NCBI GenBank assembly: GCA_026399025.1
Contig: JAPLRU010000096.1
Location: forward strand, 1-33,589
Direction of reading: 5' to 3'
DNA: 33,589 nt
Origin: Methylobacter sp.
GTDB taxonomy: Bacteria > Pseudomonadota > Gammaproteobacteria > Methylococcales > Methylomonadaceae
How positions within the stretch are numbered: the first letter of the stretch is position 1; each line of letters opens with the position of its first letter. The translations under genes and the position numbers were made by a program. The notes below the pieces were generated by a model. The model did no database searches. It saw only the letters and a list, made by a program, of their open reading frames with translations, and was not told the origin of the DNA. Positions 1 to 8,500 of this stretch are shown in pieces.

Positions 1-211
1 GAAAGTATTCGTTTTTAAACAAAAGCAAAAGCATTCACCACGAAGGCACGAAGGACACGAAGTTTTCAATGTATTGAGTTTAAGCAATTATTTTTCCTTC
101 GTGATCTCGGCAATTGCTCCTGCATTGCCCTACCTCCTGCGTCCATACAGTCGTTCGTGCTTTCGTGGTGAATAGGTTTTTAAACTCATTTTGATAATAC
201 TTTCACAGTTT
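1..211 (-). repeat. MITE-like palindromic element (family A), interrupted copy cut by window start
   Basis: This is an inverted copy of the element at 5214-5383. Both carry a terminal repeat ending GAAAGTATT and internal arms containing CACCACGAAG and CTTCGTGGTG, so the whole unit can fold into a long hairpin. The right terminus AATACTTTCACAG is at 196-208, and the left terminus lacks about 7 bases because the window starts there. Relative to the other copy, about 50 extra bases sit at 104-153, flanked by TTCGTG on both sides (98-103 and 154-159). No protein is encoded, so it would need a transposase from elsewhere to move. Confidence 0.75.
104..153 (+). repeat. 50-bp mini-element (family C) inserted in family A
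   Basis: The segment begins ATCTCGGCAATTGCTCC and ends CCATACAGTCG. Related segments occur at 29748-29797 (same length) and, inverted and longer, at 18776-18873. Here it interrupts the family A element and is bracketed by the 6-base direct repeat TTCGTG, as expected if it inserted as a unit. It is too small to encode anything. Confidence 0.6.
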
Positions 212-539
212 CTCCGGCAACGCTCTCAAGCCTCGGGATGCCGGAAACGCCGGTCCTGCTCTAAAGCGCGGACCGGCTTATTCCGGCCTACATCGAGATG
301 TGTATAACGATGAGGGCCGGAGTGTGGGAATTATTCGGGGCGGAGGGGTATTTATTGCGAGTTGCCTTGGTAAAGGTCTGAAACGCACAAAATTTATTGC
401 ATCGCGAGCGGCTATGGCGGTTTTCGAGGCTCGCATGGCTCCGTTTAGCCCTGTTCATCTCAAGCTTGTTGAAGGGGATGCGTCAAAACGGTTTACAATA
501 TCCCCGTGTATCCCTTCCCTGCTGTACTCTACGTTATCT
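212..539. other. Gene-free leader upstream of the MscK-like gene
   Basis: About 330 bases without a convincing gene. A GC-rich hairpin with arms CCGGTCC and GGACCGG lies at 250-276, followed by TTCCGGCCTACA, which echoes the small hairpin between secF and secD. The reading frame of the downstream channel stays open back to a GTG at 300, but the 80 extra residues have no signal peptide or family resemblance and are probably not translated. No clear promoter was found. Confidence 0.5.
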
Positions 540-3500
540 ATGAAAACCATTAGTTCCTCTATCGTTCCTGCACTATTTCAGCCTCTGTTGTTTTTATTGC
601 TAATGATCTCTTTAGGCCCAACCGGCGTTTGGGCTAAAAGCGCGGCCCCCGATGCCGGGCACAAACCCCCAACCTTTGACATCAATAAAGACATCTTAAA
701 AGCCAAAATCGACGCGATCAATAGCCGTAGCGGGATCGATGAAGCGGTAAAATCCAAGTTGCTGTCTCTGTACCAGGCGGCTGAAGATAATTTAGCCAAT
801 ATCGAAAAATTCAAGGCGCAAGCCGCCGACTTTAAGGCGGCTCTGAAGCAAGCGCCGGAGCAAACCAAAAAACTGCAACGAGAACTTGAACAGGCTCAGC
901 TTAAAGTAGCCAAGCAAAAACCGGAGGATTTTAGCCGAATACCGATTGAGGAGCTTGAGCAACGGCTTATTCTTGAGCGAGGGAAAATCAGTAATCTGGA
1001 TGAGCAGGTTAACAAGCTTGAAACCGAGCTGACGCTACAAAATAGCCGTCCGCAGCTGATTCGCGAAGAAATGGTGGCGGCGCGGCAAGATATTGAAGAA
1101 ACGCAAAAAAGATTGGAAATTCCGGGCGCCAAAGCGGATGCGAAAACGGAAGTCGAGGCCCGATCGGCGCAGTTGCAAACGCTGATCGATGCGCGCACGG
1201 CCGAGCTGAAAATGCTCGAACTTGAAGCCATCAGCAATCCGGCCAGAGTTGAGCTGCTTAAAGCCCGGTTTCAGCTGCTGGACCTGCAAAAAGCCGCGTT
1301 AAGCCCGGTGGTTGCCGCCATAGAGGCGCTGACTTTCGATTTGCGCCAGCAGGAAGCCAAGCAGATGCAGGATGCGCTCAATCAGGCGGAGAAAGCGGTG
1401 GCCGGCAAGCATATTCTGATCCAGCAAGGTACGCGGGAAAATATTCAGTACAGCCGCGACTTGCAGGACATTAACGGCAAAATCGAACAATACGCCGAAC
1501 AAAAGGCAAGGGTCGACGCCCAAGCGGCCGAGATCGAAGCCGATTTTAAAAGCGCCGAAAAGAAAATTACGCTGGCGGGTTTAAGTCCGGCACTGGGTAA
1601 AATCTTGCGCGAGCAGCGGCGTAATTTACCGGTCAAGGGCGAGTTTGAAGAACAATCCCAGGTTATCCAGAGCGAAACCGCGATAACCAGTCTTGACCAA
1701 TTCAGGGTTGAGGATAATCTGAAGCGGTTGGCCGATGTCGATTCCGCGCTAAAAATTATGATGCAACAGCAGGTCGATCAAACTTTGCCGGTCGAACAGC
1801 GCATGATGATACAGGCTGAATTACGGATGTTGCTGAATAATCAGAAAGAGTTTCTGAATAAGCTGTTGCCGGCTTACACGACTTATCTGCGCACCTTGGG
1901 CGATTTTGACTTTGCGCGGCAGCAGATGGCGGCTCAGGCCGGTAAGTTCGCGGCCTATCTGGACGAGCGTTTGTTGTGGGTGCCCAGCTCCGAGCCGGTT
2001 AATTTGGCTTATATCGCCGAACTGTATCATTCCGCGCAGTGGCTGTTATCGCCGTTTAACTGGATCACGGCGATTGAAGATGCGCTTAAGCTGGCTTTCC
2101 GTCATCTGTTTTTGAGTTTTGTCGCGCTGCTGGGGGTAATCGCCTTTCCGCTCAGTGGACGCTGGGCGAGGTCGCAGTTAACGGCCATCTCCGATAACAC
2201 CGATAGTTTTTACGACACCTTAAGAGCCTTGAGCTACAACTTAATGGCGGCATTGCCGTTGCCTTTACTGCTTACTTATCTGGGCTGGTTTTTGAGCGGC
2301 AGTGCTCGGGTTGACGATTTCACCCGAGCGATAGGTGAAGGTTTGCAGGGCGCTGCATTGCCGCTGCTGTTTCTGCAATTTTTTTATCGCTTGTTTGCCG
2401 CCGACGGCATCGCGCGGAAACATTTTCAATGGCAAAAAAATACGGTCGGTCTGTTGTATGCGCAGATTGGCTGGCTCCGCTTTATTGTGGTGCCGGGCGT
2501 GTTTATTATCAGCACTACCGGCGCCTCGAAGTTTTCGGCGCACAGCGACAGCATCGGCCGTTTGGCCTTGATTATTATCATGCTGGGCATGGCTGTGTTT
2601 GCAGGGCGGGTGTTAAAACCCACCGGCGGGATCTTGCAGGGCTTTATCCAGAAAGCCCCGGAAGGCCGGATGGCTAAGCTGCGCTATGTTTGGTATTCGG
2701 CCGCCATTGCCGGCCCGTTGGTTATTATCGGCTTTGCTGTCGCCGGTTATTATTTAAGCGCTTTGGAATTGCAGCAAAAACTGGTGATCAGTCTGCGCCT
2801 GGTTTTTTTGATCATCATCATGCATGCGCTGGTGTTTCGCTGGCTAACGCTGGTTAACCGGCAATTGGCTCTTGCTAACGCCCGGCAAAGACGCAAGGCG
2901 GCTGCGCTGCTTGCCGAAAAGCATCCGCCGGGAGCGGAAGAGCCGATATTGCCGATTGATGAACAGCAAATCGATATTCCTAAAATAAACGCTCAAACCA
3001 TAAAGTTGTTGAATGTGTCTATCGGTTTTACCTTAGCCATCGGCTTTTGGATGATTTGGAAGAATATTCTGCCGGCTTTTTTCTTCCTGGATCGCGTTGT
3101 GCTTTGGCAGCATCTGGTGAATATCGATAATCAGGACGTTTATCAGCCGATCACTCTGACCAATTTGTTGTTGGCCGGACTGTATGTTTTTATTGCGGTG
3201 GTCGCGATACGGAACTTTTCCGGGGTGATGGAGCTGCTGGTGTTCAGGCGCTTGTCGATAGAGGCGGGCGGCCGTTATGCGGTTAATCAGTTGGCTAAAT
3301 ATGTGTTATTTTCGATAGGCTTTATTAGTATGGCCAATGAACTGGGCGGCAGTTGGTCGCAGGTGCAATGGCTGGTGGCGGCGCTCAGTGTCGGTTTGGG
3401 TTTCGGTTTGCAGGAAATCTTCGCCAATATGGTGTCGGGCATTATCCTGCTGTTTGAGCGGCCGATACGGATCGGCGATACCGTCACCATCGGCAACGTC

Positions 3501-3968
3501 ACCGGTAAAGTCAGCCGTATTCATATGCGCGCCACTACGCTGATCGATTTGGATCAAAAAGACCTGATTGTGCCGAATAAAAATTTTATTACCAGTCAGC
3601 TGACCAACTGGACGTTAAGCAATCCGACCACCCGTATTGTGATTCCGGTGGGTATTGCTTACGGTTCCGACGTTGAGTTGGCGCATAAGATCATGCTCGA
3701 TACCGTCAGCTCGACGCCGATGGTGCTTGCCGAGCCGGAGCCGAGTGTGTTGCTGGTGGGTTTCGGCGATAGCTCGCTGAATTTTTCGATCTGTGTTTTT
3801 GTCAGTGAGCTGGGAAACCGGCTACAGGTTACCCATGATTTGCATATTCGGCTGGAACAAGCTCTGCGTCAGCATAAAATTGAGATTCCGTTCCCGCAAA
3901 GAGACATTCATGTGCGCACTGTCGGGCATGAACATGATCGGATAAATCCAGCGGCGAATTTCACTTAG
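540..3968 (+). CDS. MscK/KefA-type large mechanosensitive channel
   Basis: Predicted inner-membrane channel that releases solutes on hypo-osmotic shock. From ATG 540 the protein is 1142 residues, close to E. coli MscK (about 1120). Order: signal peptide with a hydrophobic core LFLLLMIS; long Gln/Glu/Lys/Ala-rich periplasmic coiled-coil region to about residue 470; a block of transmembrane helices about 520-930; C-terminal MscS core from about 940. The pore helix has GLGFGLQEIFANMVSG near residue 951, followed by FERPIRIGDTV of the beta domain and the cytosolic alpha-beta domain. The frame is open from 300, but ATG 540 is preferred because it starts exactly at the signal peptide; no good Shine-Dalgarno is seen for either. 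The stop codon TAG falls in the terminal repeat of the element starting at 3965. The assignment to the family is strong; MscK rather than another large MscS-like paralogue is less certain. Confidence 0.9.
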   Translation: MKTISSSIVPALFQPLLFLLLMISLGPTGVWAKSAAPDAGHKPPTFDINKDILKAKIDAINSRSGIDEAVKSKLLSLYQAAEDNLANIEKFKAQAADFKAALKQAPEQTKKLQRELEQAQLKVAKQKPEDFSRIPIEELEQRLILERGKISNLDEQVNKLETELTLQNSRPQLIREEMVAARQDIEETQKRLEIPGAKADAKTEVEARSAQLQTLIDARTAELKMLELEAISNPARVELLKARFQLLDLQKAALSPVVAAIEALTFDLRQQEAKQMQDALNQAEKAVAGKHILIQQGTRENIQYSRDLQDINGKIEQYAEQKARVDAQAAEIEADFKSAEKKITLAGLSPALGKILREQRRNLPVKGEFEEQSQVIQSETAITSLDQFRVEDNLKRLADVDSALKIMMQQQVDQTLPVEQRMMIQAELRMLLNNQKEFLNKLLPAYTTYLRTLGDFDFARQQMAAQAGKFAAYLDERLLWVPSSEPVNLAYIAELYHSAQWLLSPFNWITAIEDALKLAFRHLFLSFVALLGVIAFPLSGRWARSQLTAISDNTDSFYDTLRALSYNLMAALPLPLLLTYLGWFLSGSARVDDFTRAIGEGLQGAALPLLFLQFFYRLFAADGIARKHFQWQKNTVGLLYAQIGWLRFIVVPGVFIISTTGASKFSAHSDSIGRLALIIIMLGMAVFAGRVLKPTGGILQGFIQKAPEGRMAKLRYVWYSAAIAGPLVIIGFAVAGYYLSALELQQKLVISLRLVFLIIIMHALVFRWLTLVNRQLALANARQRRKAAALLAEKHPPGAEEPILPIDEQQIDIPKINAQTIKLLNVSIGFTLAIGFWMIWKNILPAFFFLDRVVLWQHLVNIDNQDVYQPITLTNLLLAGLYVFIAVVAIRNFSGVMELLVFRRLSIEAGGRYAVNQLAKYVLFSIGFISMANELGGSWSQVQWLVAALSVGLGFGLQEIFANMVSGIILLFERPIRIGDTVTIGNVTGKVSRIHMRATTLIDLDQKDLIVPNKNFITSQLTNWTLSNPTTRIVIPVGIAYGSDVELAHKIMLDTVSSTPMVLAEPEPSVLLVGFGDSSLNFSICVFVSELGNRLQVTHDLHIRLEQALRQHKIEIPFPQRDIHVRTVGHEHDRINPAANFT

Positions 3969-4093
3969 GAATGAGCATGGAATAACTTAAGCAAGTTGCC
4001 AATAGTCGGAGTGCAGGCTCCGCCTGCATACGCAAGCAAAGCTTGCACTCCTGCCGCGCACAGTTGCTCATTTTATTTCATGCGCGTTCCTTA
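3965..4093. repeat. Palindromic element (family D) with GGAACGCGCATGAAATAA-type ends
   Basis: The left end at 3965-3985 and the right end at 4073-4093 are inverted copies of each other with a few mismatches (right end, reversed: TAAGGAACGCGCATGAAATA). The same ends bound 16095-16200, where the interior is different. The interior here holds a hairpin, GGAGTGCA paired with TGCACTCC. The left end contains the stop codon of the channel gene. No coding capacity. Confidence 0.7.
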
Positions 4094-4260
4094 GGTTGTT
4101 ACGGAAATAAGCTCTATATACTCTATATATATGGGGCGTTTGTTTTTTGCGGCTTACCTAACCTGTGTTTTTAGGATAATCGATTTGCAATAGCGCCGAT
4201 GGTGCTATGATTCGATTCCAGGATTTGTGTTAACGCGTTATCTCAGGCAAAGAAACATCT
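4094..4260. other. Spacer upstream of the STAS gene
   Basis: Contains an AT-rich alternating run (CTCTATATACTCTATATATA, 4113-4132) and a GATAAT at 4175-4180 that could be a -10 box, but no matching -35 is visible. A promoter for the two-gene STAS/kinase operon is expected here but cannot be placed with confidence. Confidence 0.3.
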
Positions 4261-4593
4261 ATGAATTTGAACCGGGAAAAAATCAAAGGTTACAACGTGC
4301 TTTTTATCCAGGAAGAACGGATCGATGCGCATAATTCAGGCGAATTAAAGGAAGCTATTTTGCATCTGATCGAGCAGGGCGAAGTCAATATTATCGTCCA
4401 ACTGGCGCAGGTGCGTTTTATTGACAGCTCCGGGCTGGGCGCTTTATTGTCCGGCCATAAAAACGCAGCGCTCAAGTCCGGCAGGTTGGCGATAACCAAT
4501 ATGCAGCCGCAGGTTTTGTCGATGTTTGAGTTAACCCGCTTAAACCGGGTTTTTGATATTTATACGGATTTAAATGAGGCTTTCGACCGCTAA
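4261..4593 (+). CDS. STAS-domain anti-sigma factor antagonist (SpoIIAA/RsbV-like)
   Basis: A 110-residue single-domain STAS protein. The family hallmark VRFIDSSGLGALLSG lies at residues 51-65; Ser57, the second Ser of DSSGLG, is the position phosphorylated in SpoIIAA and RsbV. In that family the unphosphorylated form binds the anti-sigma kinase and frees its target. The predicted kinase partner begins 15 bases after the stop, so the two probably form one transcription unit and act as a partner switch. No sigma factor or PP2C phosphatase, the usual third and fourth components, is seen in the window. The true target is unknown; in proteobacteria such modules often control surface attachment, secretion or stress rather than a sigma factor. 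Confidence 0.9.
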   Translation: MNLNREKIKGYNVLFIQEERIDAHNSGELKEAILHLIEQGEVNIIVQLAQVRFIDSSGLGALLSGHKNAALKSGRLAITNMQPQVLSMFELTRLNRVFDIYTDLNEAFDR

Positions 4594-4608
4594 AGGTAGG
4601 GGTTTTCT

Positions 4609-5034
4609 ATGTGCAGTTCAGTTATTCAGGTAGAGGTGATTATTCCGACGCAGACCAAGTATCTGGATTTGATCGGAAGCATCGGTGAGCATATTGCGAA
4701 GGAGTTGGACAAGTTTTCCGGTGATCGGCAGGCCTTGGCTTATCATTTAAATCTGGTGTTAACGGAAGCGACCGTTAATGCGATCAAACACTCGAATCAT
4801 AACGAAACCAAAGATACCGTCAGAATTACCATCCATATTCAGGACAATGAGTTGAACATCAAAGTGTACGATTACGGTCAAGGTTTTGATTTGGAAACGG
4901 TGCCGCTGCCGGATTTCGAACATCCTAAAGAAGGCGGCATGGGCATATTTTTCATCCGCACGTTGATGGATTCGGTGACCTATACCCGGCAAGGCGATTG
5001 CAATGTGTTGGAGATTATAAAACACTTGAGTTAA
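4609..5034 (+). CDS. Anti-sigma regulatory factor, RsbW-like serine kinase/ATPase
   Basis: A 141-residue GHKL-fold protein of the SpoIIAB/RsbW group. The N box is LTEATVNAIKHSN (residues 51-63, with Glu53 and Asn57 in the catalytic/Mg positions), the G1 box is YDYGQGFD (87-94), and the G2 box is EGGMGIFFIRTLMD (108-121). It should phosphorylate the STAS protein just upstream on Ser57 and sequester an unidentified target when the STAS protein is phosphorylated. ATG 4609 is preceded by an AGGTAGGGG stretch, a good ribosome-binding site. The gene is followed by a repeat cluster and not by a phosphatase gene, so the activating input must come from elsewhere in the genome. Confidence 0.9.
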   Translation: MCSSVIQVEVIIPTQTKYLDLIGSIGEHIAKELDKFSGDRQALAYHLNLVLTEATVNAIKHSNHNETKDTVRITIHIQDNELNIKVYDYGQGFDLETVPLPDFEHPKEGGMGIFFIRTLMDSVTYTRQGDCNVLEIIKHLS

Positions 5035-5082
5035 AGCGCTTTAGCGCGAAGATATCAAGGTTTATGGGGTAATCTCTACACA

Positions 5083-5429
5083 TATAGCGTCTGGAATTAA
5101 TATAGCGACGCATGGACTCGCTATCGTTCCCACGCTCCGGCGTGGGAATGCAGTGAGGGACGCTCCGGCGTCCCGTACCGCTGGAGCGGTACTTTGGCGT
5201 TCCCACGCCGGAGAGGCTGTGAAAGTATTATCAAAATCAGTTTAAAAACCTATTCACCACGAAGACACGAAGTTCAGGAAGAAAAATAATTCATTAAACT
5301 CAACGCATTAAAAACTTCGTGTCCTTCGTGTCTTCGTGGTGAAGGCTTTTGCTTTTGTTCTAAAACGAATACTTTCACAGTCTCCGGAGCGTGGGAACGA
5401 TGTCGCTTTATTCATTTCGGACTCTAATA
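5083..5429 (+). repeat. Palindromic element (family B), split by a family A insertion
   Basis: The ends are imperfect inverted repeats: TGGAATTAATATAGCGAC on the left, and on the right the complement of GAAATGAATAAAGCGAC. The interior has the hairpins TTCCCACGCTCC/GGCGTGGGAA and GTACCGCT-GG-AGCGGTAC. Without the inserted 170 bases and the target duplication, the unit is about 170 bases long, like the intact copy at 17147-17326. The right boundary is uncertain by a few bases. Confidence 0.75.
5214..5383 (+). mobile_element. MITE-like element (family A), complete, inserted in family B
   Basis: A 170-base unit with 16-base terminal inverted repeats differing at one position: AGGCTGTGAAAGTATT at the left, and AGACTGTGAAAGTATT reading inward from the right. 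It is flanked by the direct repeat CCGGAG (5208-5213 and 5384-5389). The intact family B copy at 17147-17326 has a single CCGGAG at the corresponding place, so this is an occupied site and that is its empty counterpart. Internal arms TTCACCACGAAGACACGAAG and its complement (20 bases) give a strong hairpin. It has no coding capacity, so mobilisation would be by a transposase elsewhere. Confidence 0.8.
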
Positions 5430-5458
5430 AGTATCTATACAAATAAGTATCTACACAA
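5427..5458 (+). repeat. Two tandem 16-bp units at the edge of family B
   Basis: ATAAGTATCTATACAA (5427-5442) is followed directly by ATAAGTATCTACACAA (5443-5458), one base different. The second form recurs once at 33560-33575, and the similarity continues downstream there (CCGGCCCC versus CCGGCTCC). It therefore probably belongs to a repeat that adjoins family B ends. Apart from this, 5459-5549 holds no feature beyond the ribosome-binding site of the next gene. Confidence 0.55.
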
Positions 5459-5549
5459 ATCCCGGCCCCTCTCTCCTTGTCGGTGTTTATCCGCCAAATC
5501 CGCGTTCTCTTTTTCTAACTACCGAATATAGTTACAGGAGCATAAGCCA

Positions 5550-8500
5550 TTGAACAGCCCCACCCAAACTTGGCAGATGGCCTTAAGGCGTATCGCTGAA
5601 AGAGCGTTAGGCAAAAAAAACGGCCATCGCTTATGGCAAAAATACCATGCGGCGTTTTCAGCCGAATACCGTGCGCTGGTTTCGCCGCGCTATGCGCTAA
5701 AAGACATACTGCAGCTTGAACACGTTCCGACCTCAACTAAGCAACGCATCAGTCTGCTTAATCCTTGTGTGCAAGTTGACCATTACCGGCTGCATTTTTA
5801 TAGTCGGCAGCACCGTTATTTGGACGAATACATCCCGGTTTTGGAAAACATGCATTTACGCGTCATGGATCAGGTGCAGTTTGCGGTTACGGTCGATGGT
5901 ATCACGCTGTTTATCAAAAGCTTTACCGTCAAGGCGGCAAAAACTCAGCCCAGCTCATTTGCAAAGTTAAGAGGCCGGATGCTGGAGACCATTCAAGTGA
6001 TGATGGATGGCGCGGTTGAAAACGATTCGCTGAACAAATTGTGCGTGATGACCGGCATGGCTTGGCAGGAAATCGACGTGCTTAGGGCTTACCGGAATTA
6101 TTATTTGCAACTGGGGCACCAAACTACCCGAGTCAGCGTTCATAGGGCTTTGCTTAATAATCCGCAGGTTGCGCTGAGTTTGTTTAATTATTTTGAAGTG
6201 CGCTTTAGGCCCGATCCGGAGTGGGACGACCCTGTTATCAGGGAAGAGCAGGCTTCATTCTCGTTACGTTTGCAATTGCTGGAGGGGATTGCATCGGTTT
6301 CCGATATTAATGACGACCGGATTTTACGCACCTTGTTTAATCTGATCGATGCGACGATGCGCTGTAATTTTCATTTGCGCCGTGATTTGGCGGATTATTT
6401 TATTGCTTTCAAAATTAACAGTCTGGGCATTATCGAGATGCCCGCACCCAAGCCGCAAAACGAGATTTATGTCCATGCCGTCGATATGGAAGGCATCCAT
6501 TTACGCAGCGGTAAGATTTCCCGCGGCGGTATTCGCTGGTCGGATCGGCCCGACGATTTTAGAACCGAAATTCTGGGGCTGATGCAAACTCAGATCAGTA
6601 AAAACGCCTTGATTATCCCGACCGGGGCCAAAGGCGGTTTCGTCGTTAAAAAAAGCGCGGCTAAGCTTTTGTCGCCAAGCTCCGGTTTGGATGCGAGAAG
6701 CGCGGGCAAAAAAGCTTACCTCACCTTGATTCGCGGTTTGCTTGAGTTGACCGACAATTATGTCGACGATAAGGTGGTTAAGCCCCAAGACATTGTCTGC
6801 TACGACGATCCCGACCCCTACTTGGTGGTCGCCGCCGATAAAGGCACGGCACAGTTTTCGGATATCGCCAATGCGGTTTCGGCGGAATATCGGTTTTGGC
6901 TGGGCGATGCTTTTGCCAGCGGCGGTTCGCACGGCTATGACCATAAAGCGCTGGGGATTACGGCGCGCGGCGCTTGGGAATGCATAAAACGGCATTTTCG
7001 CGAGCTGGGTAAAGATATTCAACAGGAAGCGTTTACCGTTGTCGGCATCGGCAGCATGGATGGCGACGTATTCGGCAACGGCATGTTGTTATCGCCGTGT
7101 ATCCGGCTGTTGGCGGCGTTTAGCGGTCAACATATTTTTATCGATCCCAAGCCGTTCGAGAGCGATGCAGCCTTTAACGAACGCAAGCGCTTATTCGAGT
7201 TGCCGGGCTCCAGTTGGAACGATTATGACCGGACGCTGATTTCAGAAGGCGGCGGCGTTTATCCTAGAGCGGCTAAAGATATTCCAGTGTCCGGCGAACT
7301 GAAACAATGGTTAGGCTTGCGTTACAACTCGCTGGATGGCGAATCTTTGATTCGTTACTTACTGACCGCGCCGGTGGAATTATTATGGTTGGGCGGTATC
7401 GGCACTTACGTAAAAGCGTCCACGGAAAAACACGAGGATGTTGGCGATAGGGCTAATGACCATGTGCGAGTGGATGCGGTAAATCTGCGTGCCACCGTGG
7501 TGGGGGAGGGCGCCAATTTGGGCTTTACCCAAAAAGCGCGTGTTGAATACAGCTTAAGGGGAGGGCGTATTAACACCGATGCGGTTGATAATTCGGCAGG
7601 TGTCGATACTTCGGATCATGAAGTGAATTTAAAAATCTTCTTGACCGGCTTGCAAAAGAAAAAGTTGATTGCCGATTATCAACCCTTATTTATCAGTATG
7701 ACTCAGGATGTTTGCGGCTTAGTGCTGGCGGATAATAGCGCCCAAAGCTTATGTTTATCTTTGGAGCAATTGCGGTGCGTGGAAAATCCGGAGGTTTTTT
7801 TGCAACTGGCCGAACGATTGGAAGCCGCGGGTAAGTTCGATAGGGCTGTTGAAGGCTTTCCCCAAAGCAAAGAAATCATGTCCCGGCCCGGACAAGTCAT
7901 AACCCGGCCCGAGCTTGCGCTGTTAATGGCCGCAAGCAAAATGTACCTGACCCAACTGATACAGGATCAATCCGCTTTGTTGCAGGAAGAGTGTTGCAGT
8001 TGTTATTTACAGGCTTATTTTCCTGAACAGCTTGGCAGGCAATACGAAAATTATCTTTCCGGTCATCCGTTGGCGGGTGAAATTAAAGCGACTTTGATCA
8101 GCAATAAAATCATTAATCAAGTCGGCTGCGGTTTTTTATCTCTGGATGCCGACAGCGAAAATATTTTGGATTATGTCACCTGTTATCTGACCTTCGATCA
8201 GGTTTTAGAATGTGATGCTTTAAGGTGGGCAACGGCTGCGCTGGACAATAAAATAGCGGCCGATCGGCAATACCGCTTGTTGATGCAAGTGGAAAATATA
8301 CTGGACGGCTTTTGTCGCTGGGCCTTGATGGAGGCAAGAAAAATTAGGCCGAATGAGCAGACAATTGCGTCTTATCGCGACCACTTAAAAAGTTATGAGT
8401 ACTATTTTAAGCATAACTGCATGGCGTTGAGCGAACAGCGCCAAGATGGCGTTTCCGAGTCGTTGGCATTTAGCATGGCGTTTATATCCAGTCTCAATGA

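Noticed and set aside
300..539. 80-codon upstream extension of the MscK-like frame
   Set aside because: The residues lack family resemblance and would bury the clear signal peptide starting at 540.
501..1640. Several minus-strand frames opposite the MscK-like coiled coil
   Set aside because: Shadow frames caused by codon bias of the real gene; low-complexity translations without start signals.
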